Shown piece after piece: positions 8,195-17,080 of a stretch of DNA of 45,363 bases. Every line of letters begins with the position of its first letter. The first letter of the stretch is position 1. The notes beneath the pieces are model-generated. The model worked only from the letters and a program-made list of their open reading frames with translations, did no database searches and had not been told where the DNA came from. The position numbers and the translations under genes are program-made. The stretch is from DATIKM01 sp035477595 (GTDB taxonomy: Bacteria > Armatimonadota > Chthonomonadetes > Chthonomonadales > CAJBBX01), in the NCBI GenBank assembly GCA_035477595.1, contig DATIKM010000085.1, positions 1 through 45,363 on the forward strand, written 5' to 3'.

Positions 8195-9931
8195 ATGCAG
8201 GAGTGGCTAACGCGCCGCGACTTCCTGGTCGGCTCGGCGCTGGTTGCGGGCGTGGCGGACATGGGCGCGGTGGGCGACGCCAGGACGGACAACACCGCGG
8301 CCTTTCAACGCGCACTCGATGAGGCAGGCAAGGCAGGCGGCGGCGTCGTGCATGTGCCAGCCGGCCACTACCGCCTGGACGGAACGCTGCGCATCCCGGA
8401 GGCGGTCACGCTGCAGGGCACCTACCGCGTGCCGCCTACCGCCATCAGCAAGCGAGAGCAGGACCTCAAGGGCTCCACCCTGTTCGCGTATGCAGGGCGC
8501 GGTCAGCCAGACAGCCCGCCCTTCATCACGCTGGCGGGGAACAACTGCGCCGTCCGCGGGTTCGTGATCGCCTACCCCGAGTGGCGGCAGGAGGACGTGC
8601 CCCCGGTTCCTTACCCGCCGTGCATCCAGTCGATGGATACGCTGAACGTGGGCGTGGAGGAGTGCTGCCTGCTGAACCCCTACGAGGGCATCAAGCTCGT
8701 CCGCGCCCACCGGCATCTGCTCCGCAACCTGACCGGCTACCCGATCCGGCGGGGCATCTACGTGGATGAGTGCTACGACATCGGGCGCATCGAGAACATC
8801 CACTTCTGGCCGTTTGGCGTGTCATACGACCCGAACAACCCCTACTGCAAGTGGATCAACACGGAGGGCGCTTTCATCGAGCTGGGGCGCACGGACTGGC
8901 ACTACGTGCTGAACACCTTCTGCTTCGGCTACGGGATCGGCTACCACTTCTCGGAGACGAGGACCGGCAGCACCAACGGCAACTTCCTCGGGCTGGGAGC
9001 CGACTCTTGCCAGCGGGCGGTCGTCGTCGACCAGTGCCAGCCGCCGGGCCTGCTGATAACGAACGGGGAGTTCGTGGGCCGCTGGTCGTCGACCGATGCC
9101 GTCTGCGTCGAGGTCGGGCCGAGGGTGGAAGGAAAGGTCAGCCTGGTCAACTGCTCGTTCTGGGGTCCGATCGACCGTTGCGTGTGGATGCGCAGCCCGC
9201 ACGGCCAGTTCACGGCGAACGCCTGCAACTTCGTGCACTGGGACATCAGGGGCCGCCGGGCGCCCGCCATCCAGATCGACGCCGGTCGGGCCATGGTGCA
9301 AGGATCGACGTTCGGCGACGGCGACCTCCATGTGCGGGTTGGCCCGAGGGCAATCTCCGCCATTCTGATGGGCAACCAGGCGACCAGCGGCTTCATGGTC
9401 GACAACCTTGCGGGCGCCCGGACGCAGATGCTGGCGAACGAGGGAAGCCCCGTCGCGTGGACGCGCGCGGCGCGCGCGCACTACGTCGTCACGGTCGGCG
9501 CGCAGGGCGACGGGGTGTACCTACGAGGCTGGCATGCGCGGCAGACCATGACGGTAGGTGGCAGGCCGCGGACGTACCGGTGGTCGATGGCAGAGAGCGA
9601 GATGCTCCTGCCGGTGAACCCGGACCGAGCCTACGACCTGGAGATCACGCTCTCGGCGCCGGAGCACGCCCTCTCGGCCACGGCAGGCGTCTACCTCGGC
9701 CGGGACCGGATCGTGGCCTTCACGAGGGCGGGCGAGCAGACCCTCCGGGGCCGGATCCCGGCCCAGAAGGGCGACCGCGCGGCGCTCAGGTTGCGCTGTC
9801 AGGGCTGGGTCCCGCGACAGCGGATCGCGAGCTCGCAGGACGACCGCACGCTCGGCGTTCAGGCTTTCTCAATCCGCATGAGGGCTACCGGCGCGCCCGC
9901 CACGGCGTTCAACGCGAACACTGGCCAGTGA
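8195..9931 (+). CDS. Tat-exported pectate-lyase-3-like right-handed beta-helix protein
   Basis: 578 residues with an N-terminal twin-arginine signal (LTRRDFLVGSALVAG). Directly after it comes the opening typical of the pectate lyase 3/GH28-55 superfamily: GDARTDNTAAFQRALDEA, then GGGVVHVPAGHYRLDGTL. Repeating short beta-strand turns continue to about residue 420 (NVGVEECCLLNPYEGIKLV, NLTGYPIRRGIYV), as expected for a beta-helix that binds polysaccharide. The last 150 residues look like a separate beta domain. No catalytic triad can be assigned by eye, so lyase, hydrolase or binding protein remain open. AAGGAG lies 9 bases before the ATG. It probably works with the oxidoreductase and glycosidase upstream in extracellular carbohydrate processing. 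Confidence 0.8.
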   Translation: MQEWLTRRDFLVGSALVAGVADMGAVGDARTDNTAAFQRALDEAGKAGGGVVHVPAGHYRLDGTLRIPEAVTLQGTYRVPPTAISKREQDLKGSTLFAYAGRGQPDSPPFITLAGNNCAVRGFVIAYPEWRQEDVPPVPYPPCIQSMDTLNVGVEECCLLNPYEGIKLVRAHRHLLRNLTGYPIRRGIYVDECYDIGRIENIHFWPFGVSYDPNNPYCKWINTEGAFIELGRTDWHYVLNTFCFGYGIGYHFSETRTGSTNGNFLGLGADSCQRAVVVDQCQPPGLLITNGEFVGRWSSTDAVCVEVGPRVEGKVSLVNCSFWGPIDRCVWMRSPHGQFTANACNFVHWDIRGRRAPAIQIDAGRAMVQGSTFGDGDLHVRVGPRAISAILMGNQATSGFMVDNLAGARTQMLANEGSPVAWTRAARAHYVVTVGAQGDGVYLRGWHARQTMTVGGRPRTYRWSMAESEMLLPVNPDRAYDLEITLSAPEHALSATAGVYLGRDRIVAFTRAGEQTLRGRIPAQKGDRAALRLRCQGWVPRQRIASSQDDRTLGVQAFSIRMRATGAPATAFNANTGQ

Positions 9932-9971
9932 CGGCCACGAGGCAGCGACGCGCGGCTCCCCTGCACGCTCA

Positions 9972-10011
9972 CCGCCCGGCGGCAGGCGATGCCGTGCGGA
10001 TTGCCGGGCGG
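9972..10011 (+). repeat. Inverted repeat downstream of the beta-helix gene
   Basis: CCGCCCGGC (9972-9980) is the exact reverse complement of GCCGGGCGG (10003-10011), with 22 bases between that can form a small inner stem (GGCA/TGCC). It lies 41 bp after the stop codon. There is no T-tract, so it is at best a weak or Rho-assisted terminator. Confidence 0.35.
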
Positions 10012-10143
10012 CACGATCCGGCGTGTGGCGGAACGCGCCGGCGCGTAGACCGGCCCTGCGCGGCGCGCCAGGGCCCATTCCGTGACACCGGGGCGCGCCC
10101 GCACTCGTAAGGGGTGCGTCAGATCCCCGCGCCGGAGGCCGCC

Positions 10144-11160
10144 GTGCCAATCATCGAGACGCACAACCTCACGAAGATCTGGGCGAACCGCGTCATCGCG
10201 CTGAACGGCGTGAACCTGACCGTGGAGCCAGGGCGCGTGTTCGGCCTCCTGGGGCCCAACGGTGCGGGCAAGACGACGCTGCTGAAGCTGCTGCTGGGCC
10301 TGCAGATGCCGACGGCCGGCACCGCGCGCGTGTTCGGCCAGCGCGTGACGCCGAACGCGTCGGGCATCCGCCAGCGCGTCGGCTATCTGCCCACGAACCC
10401 GCGCTTCCCTCCCACGATGACGCCGATCACGTACCTCGACCTGGTGGGTCAGCTCTTCGGCATGGGGAAGCAGGAGCGCAAGCCGCGGCTGGCATCGCTC
10501 ATCCGCGCGGTGGACCTGCTCGGGGCGGCGTCGCGCCAGATCCGGGGGTTCAGCACCGGCATGACCACGCGCCTGGGGATCGCCGCATCGTTGATGAACG
10601 ATCCCGAGCTGCTGCTCTGGGACGAGCCGACCGCCGGCCTCGACCCCGCCGGGCGCAAGTATACGCTTGACCTCATACGCGAGCTTGGGCGCACGAAGAC
10701 CATCGTCGTGTCATCCCACATCCTATCGGACATCGACCGGGTGGCGGAGGACGTCGGCGTGCTCCACGACGGTAAGCTGATCTACTGCGGCTCGGTGCGC
10801 GATCTCAAGCGGACGCTGGCGCGCAACGACGTGGACCTCGAGGTGGACGGCGACGACGCGCTACTCGATCGCTGGGTCGGGTCGGTGTCGCGGCTGCCGG
10901 CCGTCCTGCGGTGCGAGCGAACCGGCGACGCAGTGAACGTGCTGTTCGAGCCGGGCGCCCCGCTGGCGACGACCATGGGCGCGATCTTGGTCTCCGCGAG
11001 CGAGATGGGTGTGACGGTGCATTCCGTGGTCACCACGAAGGGGCAGACGGAGGAGGCCTTCCTGCGCCTCCTGGAGGTGGACCAGTCCCATGGCTTCCAA
11101 CGCGCGTATGGCGGGGCTCCGCCGGTCGCTAATGGCGTGGGCGGCGCTGCTGAAGGCTGA
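10144..11160 (+). CDS. ABC transporter ATP-binding protein (ABC-2 / exporter type)
   Basis: 338 residues from GTG 10144, chosen because CGGAGG at 10133-10138 is spaced 5 bases from it; an in-frame GTG at 10114 has no such site. The nucleotide-binding domain is complete: Walker A GPNGAGKTT, a signature helix reading GFSTGMTTRLG instead of LSGGQ (usual in the CcmA/NatA-type branch), Walker B LLLWDEP with the catalytic glutamate, D-loop GLDP, and the switch histidine in VVSSHILSDID. The C-terminal extension (about 225-330) is typical of drug, antibiotic or sodium exporters of this type. It overlaps the permease gene by 71 bp, so the two are translationally coupled and form one transporter. The cargo is unknown. 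Confidence 0.92.
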   Translation: MPIIETHNLTKIWANRVIALNGVNLTVEPGRVFGLLGPNGAGKTTLLKLLLGLQMPTAGTARVFGQRVTPNASGIRQRVGYLPTNPRFPPTMTPITYLDLVGQLFGMGKQERKPRLASLIRAVDLLGAASRQIRGFSTGMTTRLGIAASLMNDPELLLWDEPTAGLDPAGRKYTLDLIRELGRTKTIVVSSHILSDIDRVAEDVGVLHDGKLIYCGSVRDLKRTLARNDVDLEVDGDDALLDRWVGSVSRLPAVLRCERTGDAVNVLFEPGAPLATTMGAILVSASEMGVTVHSVVTTKGQTEEAFLRLLEVDQSHGFQRAYGGAPPVANGVGGAAEG

Positions 11161-12595
11161 CATCGTGGCCCTGAGCCGGTCATGGGTGTTCCGCGGCTGG
11201 CTCATTGCGCTCGCGCTGACGATGTTCTTCGGGCTGACGGCAGCGCTGGCGGCGGGGCGCGGCGGTGCGGTGCCCGCCTCCGTCCTCACCACGATGCACC
11301 TCAGCGGATTCCTCGTGGTGTGGAGCATGGTGGTCATCGTGCTCTCCGCCGGCGCGGTGTCACTGGAAGCAGATATGGTCTCGGACGGCATCCTGAGCCG
11401 GGCGTGCACGCGCACGCAGTACATCATGGCCAAGCTGGTGTGCCGCGCCGGCGCAGTGCTGCTTGTCTTCGGGGTCACGTCAGGTATTGCCGGGTACGCA
11501 GCGTGGCGCTACGCGGTGGCTGACGTCACGCCGGCGACGCTGGCCGCCGGCATCCTCGTGGTGGGCTTGGCGATGCTCATGCTCGTGTCGCTTGGGGTCC
11601 TCCTAAGCGTGGCCCTCAACAACGCGGTGGTCGCCATCATCGGGCTGCTGCTGCTGTGGTACGTCGCCTCGCCGGTGATGGCGTTTCTGGGCGCCGAGCA
11701 CCTTTCGCCGGCGGCGCTCGGGCGCGACCTTCCTGCGCTGCTTCGCGACCGCAACGCGCCGCAGGTGGTGCAGGCGGTGGCAACGCCCTCGAGCGTGACC
11801 GTGACGTTCTCCAAGAGACTCGATGCGCGCACGGCGGAGGCGCCAAGCGGCATCTCGGTGGAGGGCTCGGAGAGCGGGCTGGCAACCCCCGGTACGGCGG
11901 TCTACGATGCCGACCGGCGGGCCATCCTGCTGGGAGGGCTGGATCTGAAGCCCGGGGAGACCGTCACCGTGACGGCGTCCGGCGTGACGGACGTGGGCGG
12001 CAACCCGGTGAGTCCTGCCTCCGACAGCGTGACCGCAACGGTGCCGGCCCAGCCGGGCGAGGAGCCCGGGAAGCGCACGGCGCAGGCCGCTGCCGACCCA
12101 GACGCCACGACCGCCGATCCAGACGCCACGACCACCGAGCCGGCCGGTACGACACCGGCGCCCGGGCCGCGTGCCGACAGAACGCTTCCCTCCGCACGCG
12201 CGGGTGACCGCCAGGCGCCGCGCGTGTTGCAGGTGACGGCCGCCGCGACGGCCGTGCGCGTGGTCTTCAACGAGAGGCTGGACCGCGAGAGCGCCGAGAT
12301 CGTTGACAACTATGTCGTGGAGAGCCCGCCGGGCACGACCCGTAATCCCCGCTCCGCGACCTGGGAGCCCACCTCGCGCACCGTCACGCTTGCGGGGGTC
12401 GACCTGCCAGAGGGCGAGACGGTGCAGGTAACGGTAAGGGGCGTGACCGACGAGGCGGGCAACGCCATCGGGCGGCGCGGCAACTCCGGGCGCTGGGTGG
12501 AGGTGACCATCTGGAAGTACGTGCTGGGCTTCCTGGCGCCCACCATCGTCTTCTCCGTGCTGGCGGTCGCCTGGTTCTCGCGCCGGGACCTGTAG
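11090..12595 (+). CDS. ABC-2 type permease with two inserted Ig-like domains
   Basis: 501 residues, the membrane partner of the ATPase at 10144. Hydrophobic segments lie at about 36-56, 69-92, 118-140, 150-175, 177-200 and a last one at 474-497. Between the fifth and last segments are two Ig-like domains of the SbsA/Big_5 kind: 222-317 (APQVVQAVATPSSVTVTFS, LKPGETVTVTASGVTDVGGN) and 376-468 (APRVLQVTAAATAVRVVF, LPEGETVQVTVRGVTDEAGN). They are joined by a Thr/Pro/Asp-rich linker (318-375) that contains a short duplication. Such domains normally occur in secreted or surface proteins, so this loop probably faces outward; that topology is inference. GGAGGTGG lies 9 bases before ATG 11090. The stop is one base from the stop of the convergent gene. 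Confidence 0.82.
   Translation: MASNARMAGLRRSLMAWAALLKADIVALSRSWVFRGWLIALALTMFFGLTAALAAGRGGAVPASVLTTMHLSGFLVVWSMVVIVLSAGAVSLEADMVSDGILSRACTRTQYIMAKLVCRAGAVLLVFGVTSGIAGYAAWRYAVADVTPATLAAGILVVGLAMLMLVSLGVLLSVALNNAVVAIIGLLLLWYVASPVMAFLGAEHLSPAALGRDLPALLRDRNAPQVVQAVATPSSVTVTFSKRLDARTAEAPSGISVEGSESGLATPGTAVYDADRRAILLGGLDLKPGETVTVTASGVTDVGGNPVSPASDSVTATVPAQPGEEPGKRTAQAAADPDATTADPDATTTEPAGTTPAPGPRADRTLPSARAGDRQAPRVLQVTAAATAVRVVFNERLDRESAEIVDNYVVESPPGTTRNPRSATWEPTSRTVTLAGVDLPEGETVQVTVRGVTDEAGNAIGRRGNSGRWVEVTIWKYVLGFLAPTIVFSVLAVAWFSRRDL
12092..12133 (+). repeat. Two 21-bp tandem repeats in the permease linker
   Basis: Copies at 12092-12112 and 12113-12133 differ at a single base and encode the repeated ADPDATT in the linker between the two Ig-like domains. 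The unit is a multiple of three, so gain or loss of copies would lengthen or shorten the linker without a frameshift. Confidence 0.85.
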
Positions 12596-12596
12596 G

Positions 12597-15500
12597 TCAG
12601 CGCGGGGGCCTCCTCGCCGGGCGTTCCGCAGGGCGGCGCGCCTGTCTGGCGCGCAGGGCGGCGACTGCGGCCCGGGCGCGCGCCTGCTCCGCTTGGTGCT
12701 CGTCGAAGAGCGCCTGACGCGCCGCGTCCGCCGCGCTGAGCCGCCAGCCCGGCATGTCCTCGCGAGGCCGCTCCGCAAGCCGCCGCGATCCCCGGCGGAT
12801 GATCTCAACGGCCTCCTGCCACCGCGCGTCGCCCGGACCGCCCAGCCCAGCGAGGCAGGGGCTCAATTCCGGTCGGGTGAAGCTCACGGGCGACCCTCGC
12901 ATCTCCGACTCCACGGTGCCCAGCCCCACGCCCGTCAGCTCGGCGAGCCGGCGCAGCTCGGGCGGCGTGAGCGGCGAGCGGCCGAAGGCGTGCGCCGGGA
13001 ACGCAGTGGAGTAGGACCCGTAGTAAGGTGCGTTCAGGTCGATCCAGGTGACGATGCGGTCGAGCGACTCCGCATCGAGGCGCACGCCGTTGTGCTCCCC
13101 GCGGACCGTGTCCACCAGTCGGCTGCGGTGCGACCCCCAGGAGTACGGAGGCAGCACCTCCGGCGGCCCGTCGTCGACCGCCTTGACGAGCGCCTTGGGA
13201 GCGCCCGGCGCATCGGGGATCCACCTCACGGGGGACCGCCGGCGGAGCTCCACGTAGGAGGCGTTGAACGCGAGCCCGACGTCGCCCGCCAGGTTGAGTG
13301 CGGCGCCTGCGGGCTTGCCGTGGTCATGGCACGGTAGGCAGTGGCGGTCGAGGACGGGCTGCACCTCCGTGAGGTAGTTGAAGTCGCGCTCGGGGCCGTA
13401 CCATGCCTTCAGCCGGCTGGCGGGGCGGCGTAGCGCGGACGCAACGCGGTGCGCCGATGGCGCCGACCCGCGGTTGGCATGGCACCCGCTGCAGGTAGCG
13501 GTCTCGCCAGGGCGCACCATGGTCCCGCTCCGCATGCTCTGGACCATCATGCCGTTCGCGTCGAGAAGCTGGAAGTAGACGAACCGGTCCGGCGGGCAGG
13601 CGAAGTGCGCGCTGCCGTCCGGTTCAACGGGCGCCGTGCCAAGGATGCGCTTGTTGTTCGTGCTGTTCCAGTTCATGGCGGGCGCCTGCGTGGCGTCGAT
13701 GTTCCAGGCCTCCGCCGACCAGTGGACCTTCGGCGGTGCCTCCACGACCCGAACCGACCTCACGGTTCCGCGGGGCACGCGCTCCATCCCGTAGCCCTGG
13801 TAGACATCGGCGATGATGAACGTGCCCTCCCGAGCGGTGAGGTCGATGCGGCTCGGTATTGCGGGCGGGATGGGCCGCGGCGCGAGCGGCATCGGGTCGT
13901 AGCAGCCGGGCCCCTCGACGTGCAGCAGTACCTCGTTGCCGAAGACGTCCAGCAGGAAGAGCCCCATGCGCTCGCCCTCCACCTGCCGCGAGCAGAGGTA
14001 GTAGCGGGCCGATAGCGGGAACGGGTCCTCGTACTTCACCGGCAGCGCGACGAGGTTGTCGATCTGGCCGGCGGCCGTGTGCTGACTGAGCCCATCCTGG
14101 TAGTCCCGGCGGTTGGTCAGGTAGCGACGGGTGTCTGCCGGCCAGCAGTGCACGATGGGGCGCGTTCCCTCCATACCTCTGCCCGGGTCCACGACCGCGA
14201 TGGCGCCCCACGGCCGGTCGTGGCACGCTGCGAACGTCGCGACGATCCACTGCGTGCCCGGCACCGCCCGCGCGTCGAGCATCCCTCCGGGCGTCCACGA
14301 GTTGTGGCCGTAGTGGAGCACGTGGTTGGTCCCGTCCAGGTTCGCGGTCCAGAGGCCGAATGCCGGCCCGAAGTGCTTGTCGACGTACTCCCATCGGTAA
14401 TAGAGCAGGCGACCGTCCGGCAGGACTGTAGGGTGTCCCTCGAAGAGCGTGTTGCGGCCGATCTGCTCGATCGGGCGGCCGGCGCGGTGCAGGCGGAAGA
14501 GGTTCGCCTGGATGTGGCGGTTGCACTGACAGACCTTGGGCTCGCGGGTGGAGCTGAACACGATGTCGCCGTCGGGCAGGTAGGCAGGATCGATGTCCGA
14601 GAGGCGCGTCCCGGAGGTGAGGGCCCGCAGGCCGCTCCCGTCGGGCGAGACCTCGTAGAGGTGGAAGTGGTCGTCGGGCGAGCGGCGCATGGAGAAGACT
14701 ATCTTCCGGGCGTCCCAGCGCACGTCGGGGTCCCGCACGATGCCGCGCGGTGCGGACACCAGTGTCCGCACCACGCCGCCGCGCCCGAAGTCGATCGTCT
14801 TGAGGGCGGAGCCGAACCGGAAGCTTGCTGCGTTGATCTCACCGACCTGGAACATCGTTTCGGTGTTGTGGTGGTCGGGCGCGTACTGCGGGCGGACGAC
14901 GAAGACGATAGGCTGCTCGGAGACGAGGGGGTTCGCGATCAGCGCTGTTCGGCGCGCTCGCTCGAAGCGCTCCATCAGATGCTCGGCTGCGCCAGGCGTC
15001 GCCGAGACGGCCTCGCGGGCGATCGCATCGAGCCGCGCGGCGTGTGCGTCGCCGTCGCGGTAGCGCCGCCCGAAGGTTCGCCGCAGGTCGTTGACGGCCG
15101 CGCGCGCCTTCGGCATCTCGTCCGCCAGCCGTGCGAGCGCGGCGCGCCCGGCGCGCTCGCGCGGCTCCTGCTGCCGCCGAGCGAAGTGCGCGCTGGTTGC
15201 GGCCTCGTCGAGCGCTCCCTCGGCGACGAAGTCGTCGAGCGTGATGTGACCCCACCCGCCGGTGTTGCGGTCGACCATGCGCAGAAAGACGCGCTTGCCC
15301 ACCCAGCGCGTCACGTCCCACACGACGGTCTGCATCGCCTCGGTGTCCGCGCCGCGCGCCTTGAGCGCCTCCTCGCCGTCCAGCGTGCAGAGGGCCACGT
15401 AGGTGTCGTCGCGCCGGCCGCCGCCGACGAGCAGGCGCGCCGTTGGCCCTCGCAGCACGAAAACCGGCGACTCGATCACGCCTGTCTGGCGGTCGTCCGG

Positions 15501-15803
15501 CGCGTTGCCGGCAACGGAGAGAGTGCTCAGCAGGTAGCGGCCCTGCTTGTTGTAGCGGGTGGTCGGGTCGTTATGGAAGAAGTCACGGTCGCAGATCGGC
15601 CGCGCGAAGGCGCCCTCGACGATGCGCCACCCCTGCAGGTTGCCAGTCTCGAAGTCGAACTGCACGAGACTGGCCTCGTCGGGACGGCCCGTGGAGAGGC
15701 ACACACTGCCGATTAGCAGCGTGGCAGTGGCCGCGAGGGCGACTGCCCTCGCGGCGATCTGGGGGCGCGCTCTGGCGCGTGCGAAGTGGAGCGACGCGAG
15801 CAT
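12597..15803 (-). CDS. HzsA-related secreted dihaem protein
   Basis: 1,068 residues from ATG 15803, preferred because GGAGG sits 9 bases upstream and a signal peptide follows at once (core AARAVALAATATLLIGSV); the frame stays open further upstream to 15893. Residues about 45-190 resemble a levanase/laminin-G-like sandwich (VQFDFETGNLQGWRIVEGAF, then GWGHITLDDF). The central region (about 300-740) has propeller-like repeats shared with hydrazine synthase alpha-like proteins (RWDARKIVFSMR, YEVSPDGSGLRALTSG). Haem motifs CSGCH (771-775) and CLPCH (822-826) follow. The two-haem spacing and layout match the partial paralogue at 1-3104 while the N-terminal domains differ. The role is probably redox or binding at the cell surface and is unknown in detail. 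Confidence 0.87.
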   Translation of the reverse strand: MLASLHFARARARPQIAARAVALAATATLLIGSVCLSTGRPDEASLVQFDFETGNLQGWRIVEGAFARPICDRDFFHNDPTTRYNKQGRYLLSTLSVAGNAPDDRQTGVIESPVFVLRGPTARLLVGGGRRDDTYVALCTLDGEEALKARGADTEAMQTVVWDVTRWVGKRVFLRMVDRNTGGWGHITLDDFVAEGALDEAATSAHFARRQQEPRERAGRAALARLADEMPKARAAVNDLRRTFGRRYRDGDAHAARLDAIAREAVSATPGAAEHLMERFERARRTALIANPLVSEQPIVFVVRPQYAPDHHNTETMFQVGEINAASFRFGSALKTIDFGRGGVVRTLVSAPRGIVRDPDVRWDARKIVFSMRRSPDDHFHLYEVSPDGSGLRALTSGTRLSDIDPAYLPDGDIVFSSTREPKVCQCNRHIQANLFRLHRAGRPIEQIGRNTLFEGHPTVLPDGRLLYYRWEYVDKHFGPAFGLWTANLDGTNHVLHYGHNSWTPGGMLDARAVPGTQWIVATFAACHDRPWGAIAVVDPGRGMEGTRPIVHCWPADTRRYLTNRRDYQDGLSQHTAAGQIDNLVALPVKYEDPFPLSARYYLCSRQVEGERMGLFLLDVFGNEVLLHVEGPGCYDPMPLAPRPIPPAIPSRIDLTAREGTFIIADVYQGYGMERVPRGTVRSVRVVEAPPKVHWSAEAWNIDATQAPAMNWNSTNNKRILGTAPVEPDGSAHFACPPDRFVYFQLLDANGMMVQSMRSGTMVRPGETATCSGCHANRGSAPSAHRVASALRRPASRLKAWYGPERDFNYLTEVQPVLDRHCLPCHDHGKPAGAALNLAGDVGLAFNASYVELRRRSPVRWIPDAPGAPKALVKAVDDGPPEVLPPYSWGSHRSRLVDTVRGEHNGVRLDAESLDRIVTWIDLNAPYYGSYSTAFPAHAFGRSPLTPPELRRLAELTGVGLGTVESEMRGSPVSFTRPELSPCLAGLGGPGDARWQEAVEIIRRGSRRLAERPREDMPGWRLSAADAARQALFDEHQAEQARARAAVAALRARQARRPAERPARRPPR

Positions 15804-15924
15804 GACGCCGGGCCTCCGTGGCGCCGAAGGGCGCGTGCGCCGGACCTTTCGATCCAACGCGCCGTGAGTCCTGCGGCCGGAGCGGGCCGGCATCGATCCG
15901 GCGCCGGACGCGGGGTTGCCGGGC

Positions 15925-17076
15925 CTACCCGGCCGGGTCTTCTGGAAGAGCGGCGACGATCAGGATGTCGATGTTCCGGAGGGCGCCGAAGAGATCGGCG
16001 ATGATCGAGCCGCGCAGCGCCTGGGCGAGTCGGGACCGCGACGAGTGCCCAACCACGATCTGGGTGATGCGGTTCTCACGGGCGTACCGGATCAGCTCCG
16101 CGGAGATTCTGCCGTGCAGGGTGACGACCGGCACGCGCAGGCGCTCGGCGAGGGCGAAGCTGTCCCTCAGCTCGGACGCCTCCTTCGCGCCGGGCGGCCG
16201 GCTCTCCACGTAGACGGCGACCACCTCGCCCTCCAGGCGCTGAGCGATCCGCCAGCCCCGCCGTATGAGGCGGAGCGAAGGGCGCGACGGGCCGATGCAC
16301 ACCATGACGCGGTCCTGCGTCGCCCACGCCTGGTCGATGTGTCGCTCGCGGCGGTAGGAGGCAACGTCCTCGTCCACCTCGTGCGCCACCTCGCGCAGCG
16401 CGATCTCGCGCAGCGCGTGTAGGTTCCCCTCCCGGAACCAGTTCCGAAGGGCGAGGGGCACCTTGTCGTGCGAGTAGATGTCGCCGCGCTCGAGCCGATT
16501 GATCAGCGCCCTCGGCGTGGCGTCCACCATCTCGATCTCATCGGCCTGGCCGACAACGTGGTCCGGCACCGTCTCGCGCACCCAGATGCCCGTGATGCCG
16601 TGGACGGTGTCATTGAGGCTCTCCAGATGCTGCACATTGAGCGTGGAGAGCACGCTGATCCCGGCGTCGAGCAGCGCCTGCACATCCTGCCACCGCTTCT
16701 CGCGCTCGGAGCCGGGGGCGTTCGTGTGCGCCAGCTCGTCGACGAGGGCGTACTGCGGGCCGCGCCGGATGACGGCCTCCACGTCCATCTCCTCGAGGAC
16801 GGAGCCGCGGTACTCGATCCTCTTGCGCGGCACGATCTCCAGGTCGCCGACCAAGTCGGCAGTGCCCTGCCGCCCGTGCGTCTCCACGTAGGCGATCACG
16901 ACGTCCTGCCCGCGCCGCCGGCGCCTGTGCGCTTCGGAGAGCATCTCGTAGGTCTTGCCGACACCCGCCGCATAGCCCAGGAAGACCTTCAGCCGGCCGT
17001 GGCCCCGCTGCCTCTCCATCCGGGTGACTCGCTCGAGCACCTCCTCGGGCGATGGCCGCCGCTCGTCGTCCGCCAT
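15925..17076 (-). CDS. kdpD: KdpD sensor domain plus universal stress domain, without a kinase
   Basis: 383 residues from ATG 17076, 4 bp after the response regulator stop and preceded by GAGGGTGG; the frame stays open to 17223 but that part overlaps the regulator gene. Residues about 22-235 are the KdpD osmosensitive potassium-sensor domain: Walker A GYAAGVGKTYEM, VVIAYVETHGR, ALVDELAHTNAPGS, ISVLSTLNVQHLESLND. Residues about 255-380 are a universal stress protein domain (DRVMVCIGPS, then QIVVGHSSRSR). Full KdpD proteins (about 890 residues) continue into four membrane helices and a histidine kinase; those are absent. It is the last gene of the kdp operon, so it probably signals to the separate kinase at 17833-19683. 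Split KdpD forms are known in several phyla. Confidence 0.9.
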   Translation of the reverse strand: MADDERRPSPEEVLERVTRMERQRGHGRLKVFLGYAAGVGKTYEMLSEAHRRRRRGQDVVIAYVETHGRQGTADLVGDLEIVPRKRIEYRGSVLEEMDVEAVIRRGPQYALVDELAHTNAPGSEREKRWQDVQALLDAGISVLSTLNVQHLESLNDTVHGITGIWVRETVPDHVVGQADEIEMVDATPRALINRLERGDIYSHDKVPLALRNWFREGNLHALREIALREVAHEVDEDVASYRRERHIDQAWATQDRVMVCIGPSRPSLRLIRRGWRIAQRLEGEVVAVYVESRPPGAKEASELRDSFALAERLRVPVVTLHGRISAELIRYARENRITQIVVGHSSRSRLAQALRGSIIADLFGALRNIDILIVAALPEDPAG

Positions 17077-17080
17077 GGTA

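Noticed and set aside
12593..12599. Terminator between the convergent permease and HzsA-related genes
   Set aside because: The stop codons are one base apart, so there is no room for one; any termination must lie within the opposite gene.
14079..15716. 545-codon plus-strand open frame
   Set aside because: Antisense to the second HzsA-related gene; no motif.
1..15803. Anammox-type hydrazine synthase
   Set aside because: Only the alpha-like family is present; there are no beta or gamma subunits or hydrazine dehydrogenase nearby, and HzsA-related proteins are widespread in non-anammox bacteria.
15898..15909. 12-bp palindrome TCCGGCGCCGGA after kdpD
   Set aside because: Short GC palindromes are expected by chance in this composition; no T-tract follows and its place does not suggest an operator.
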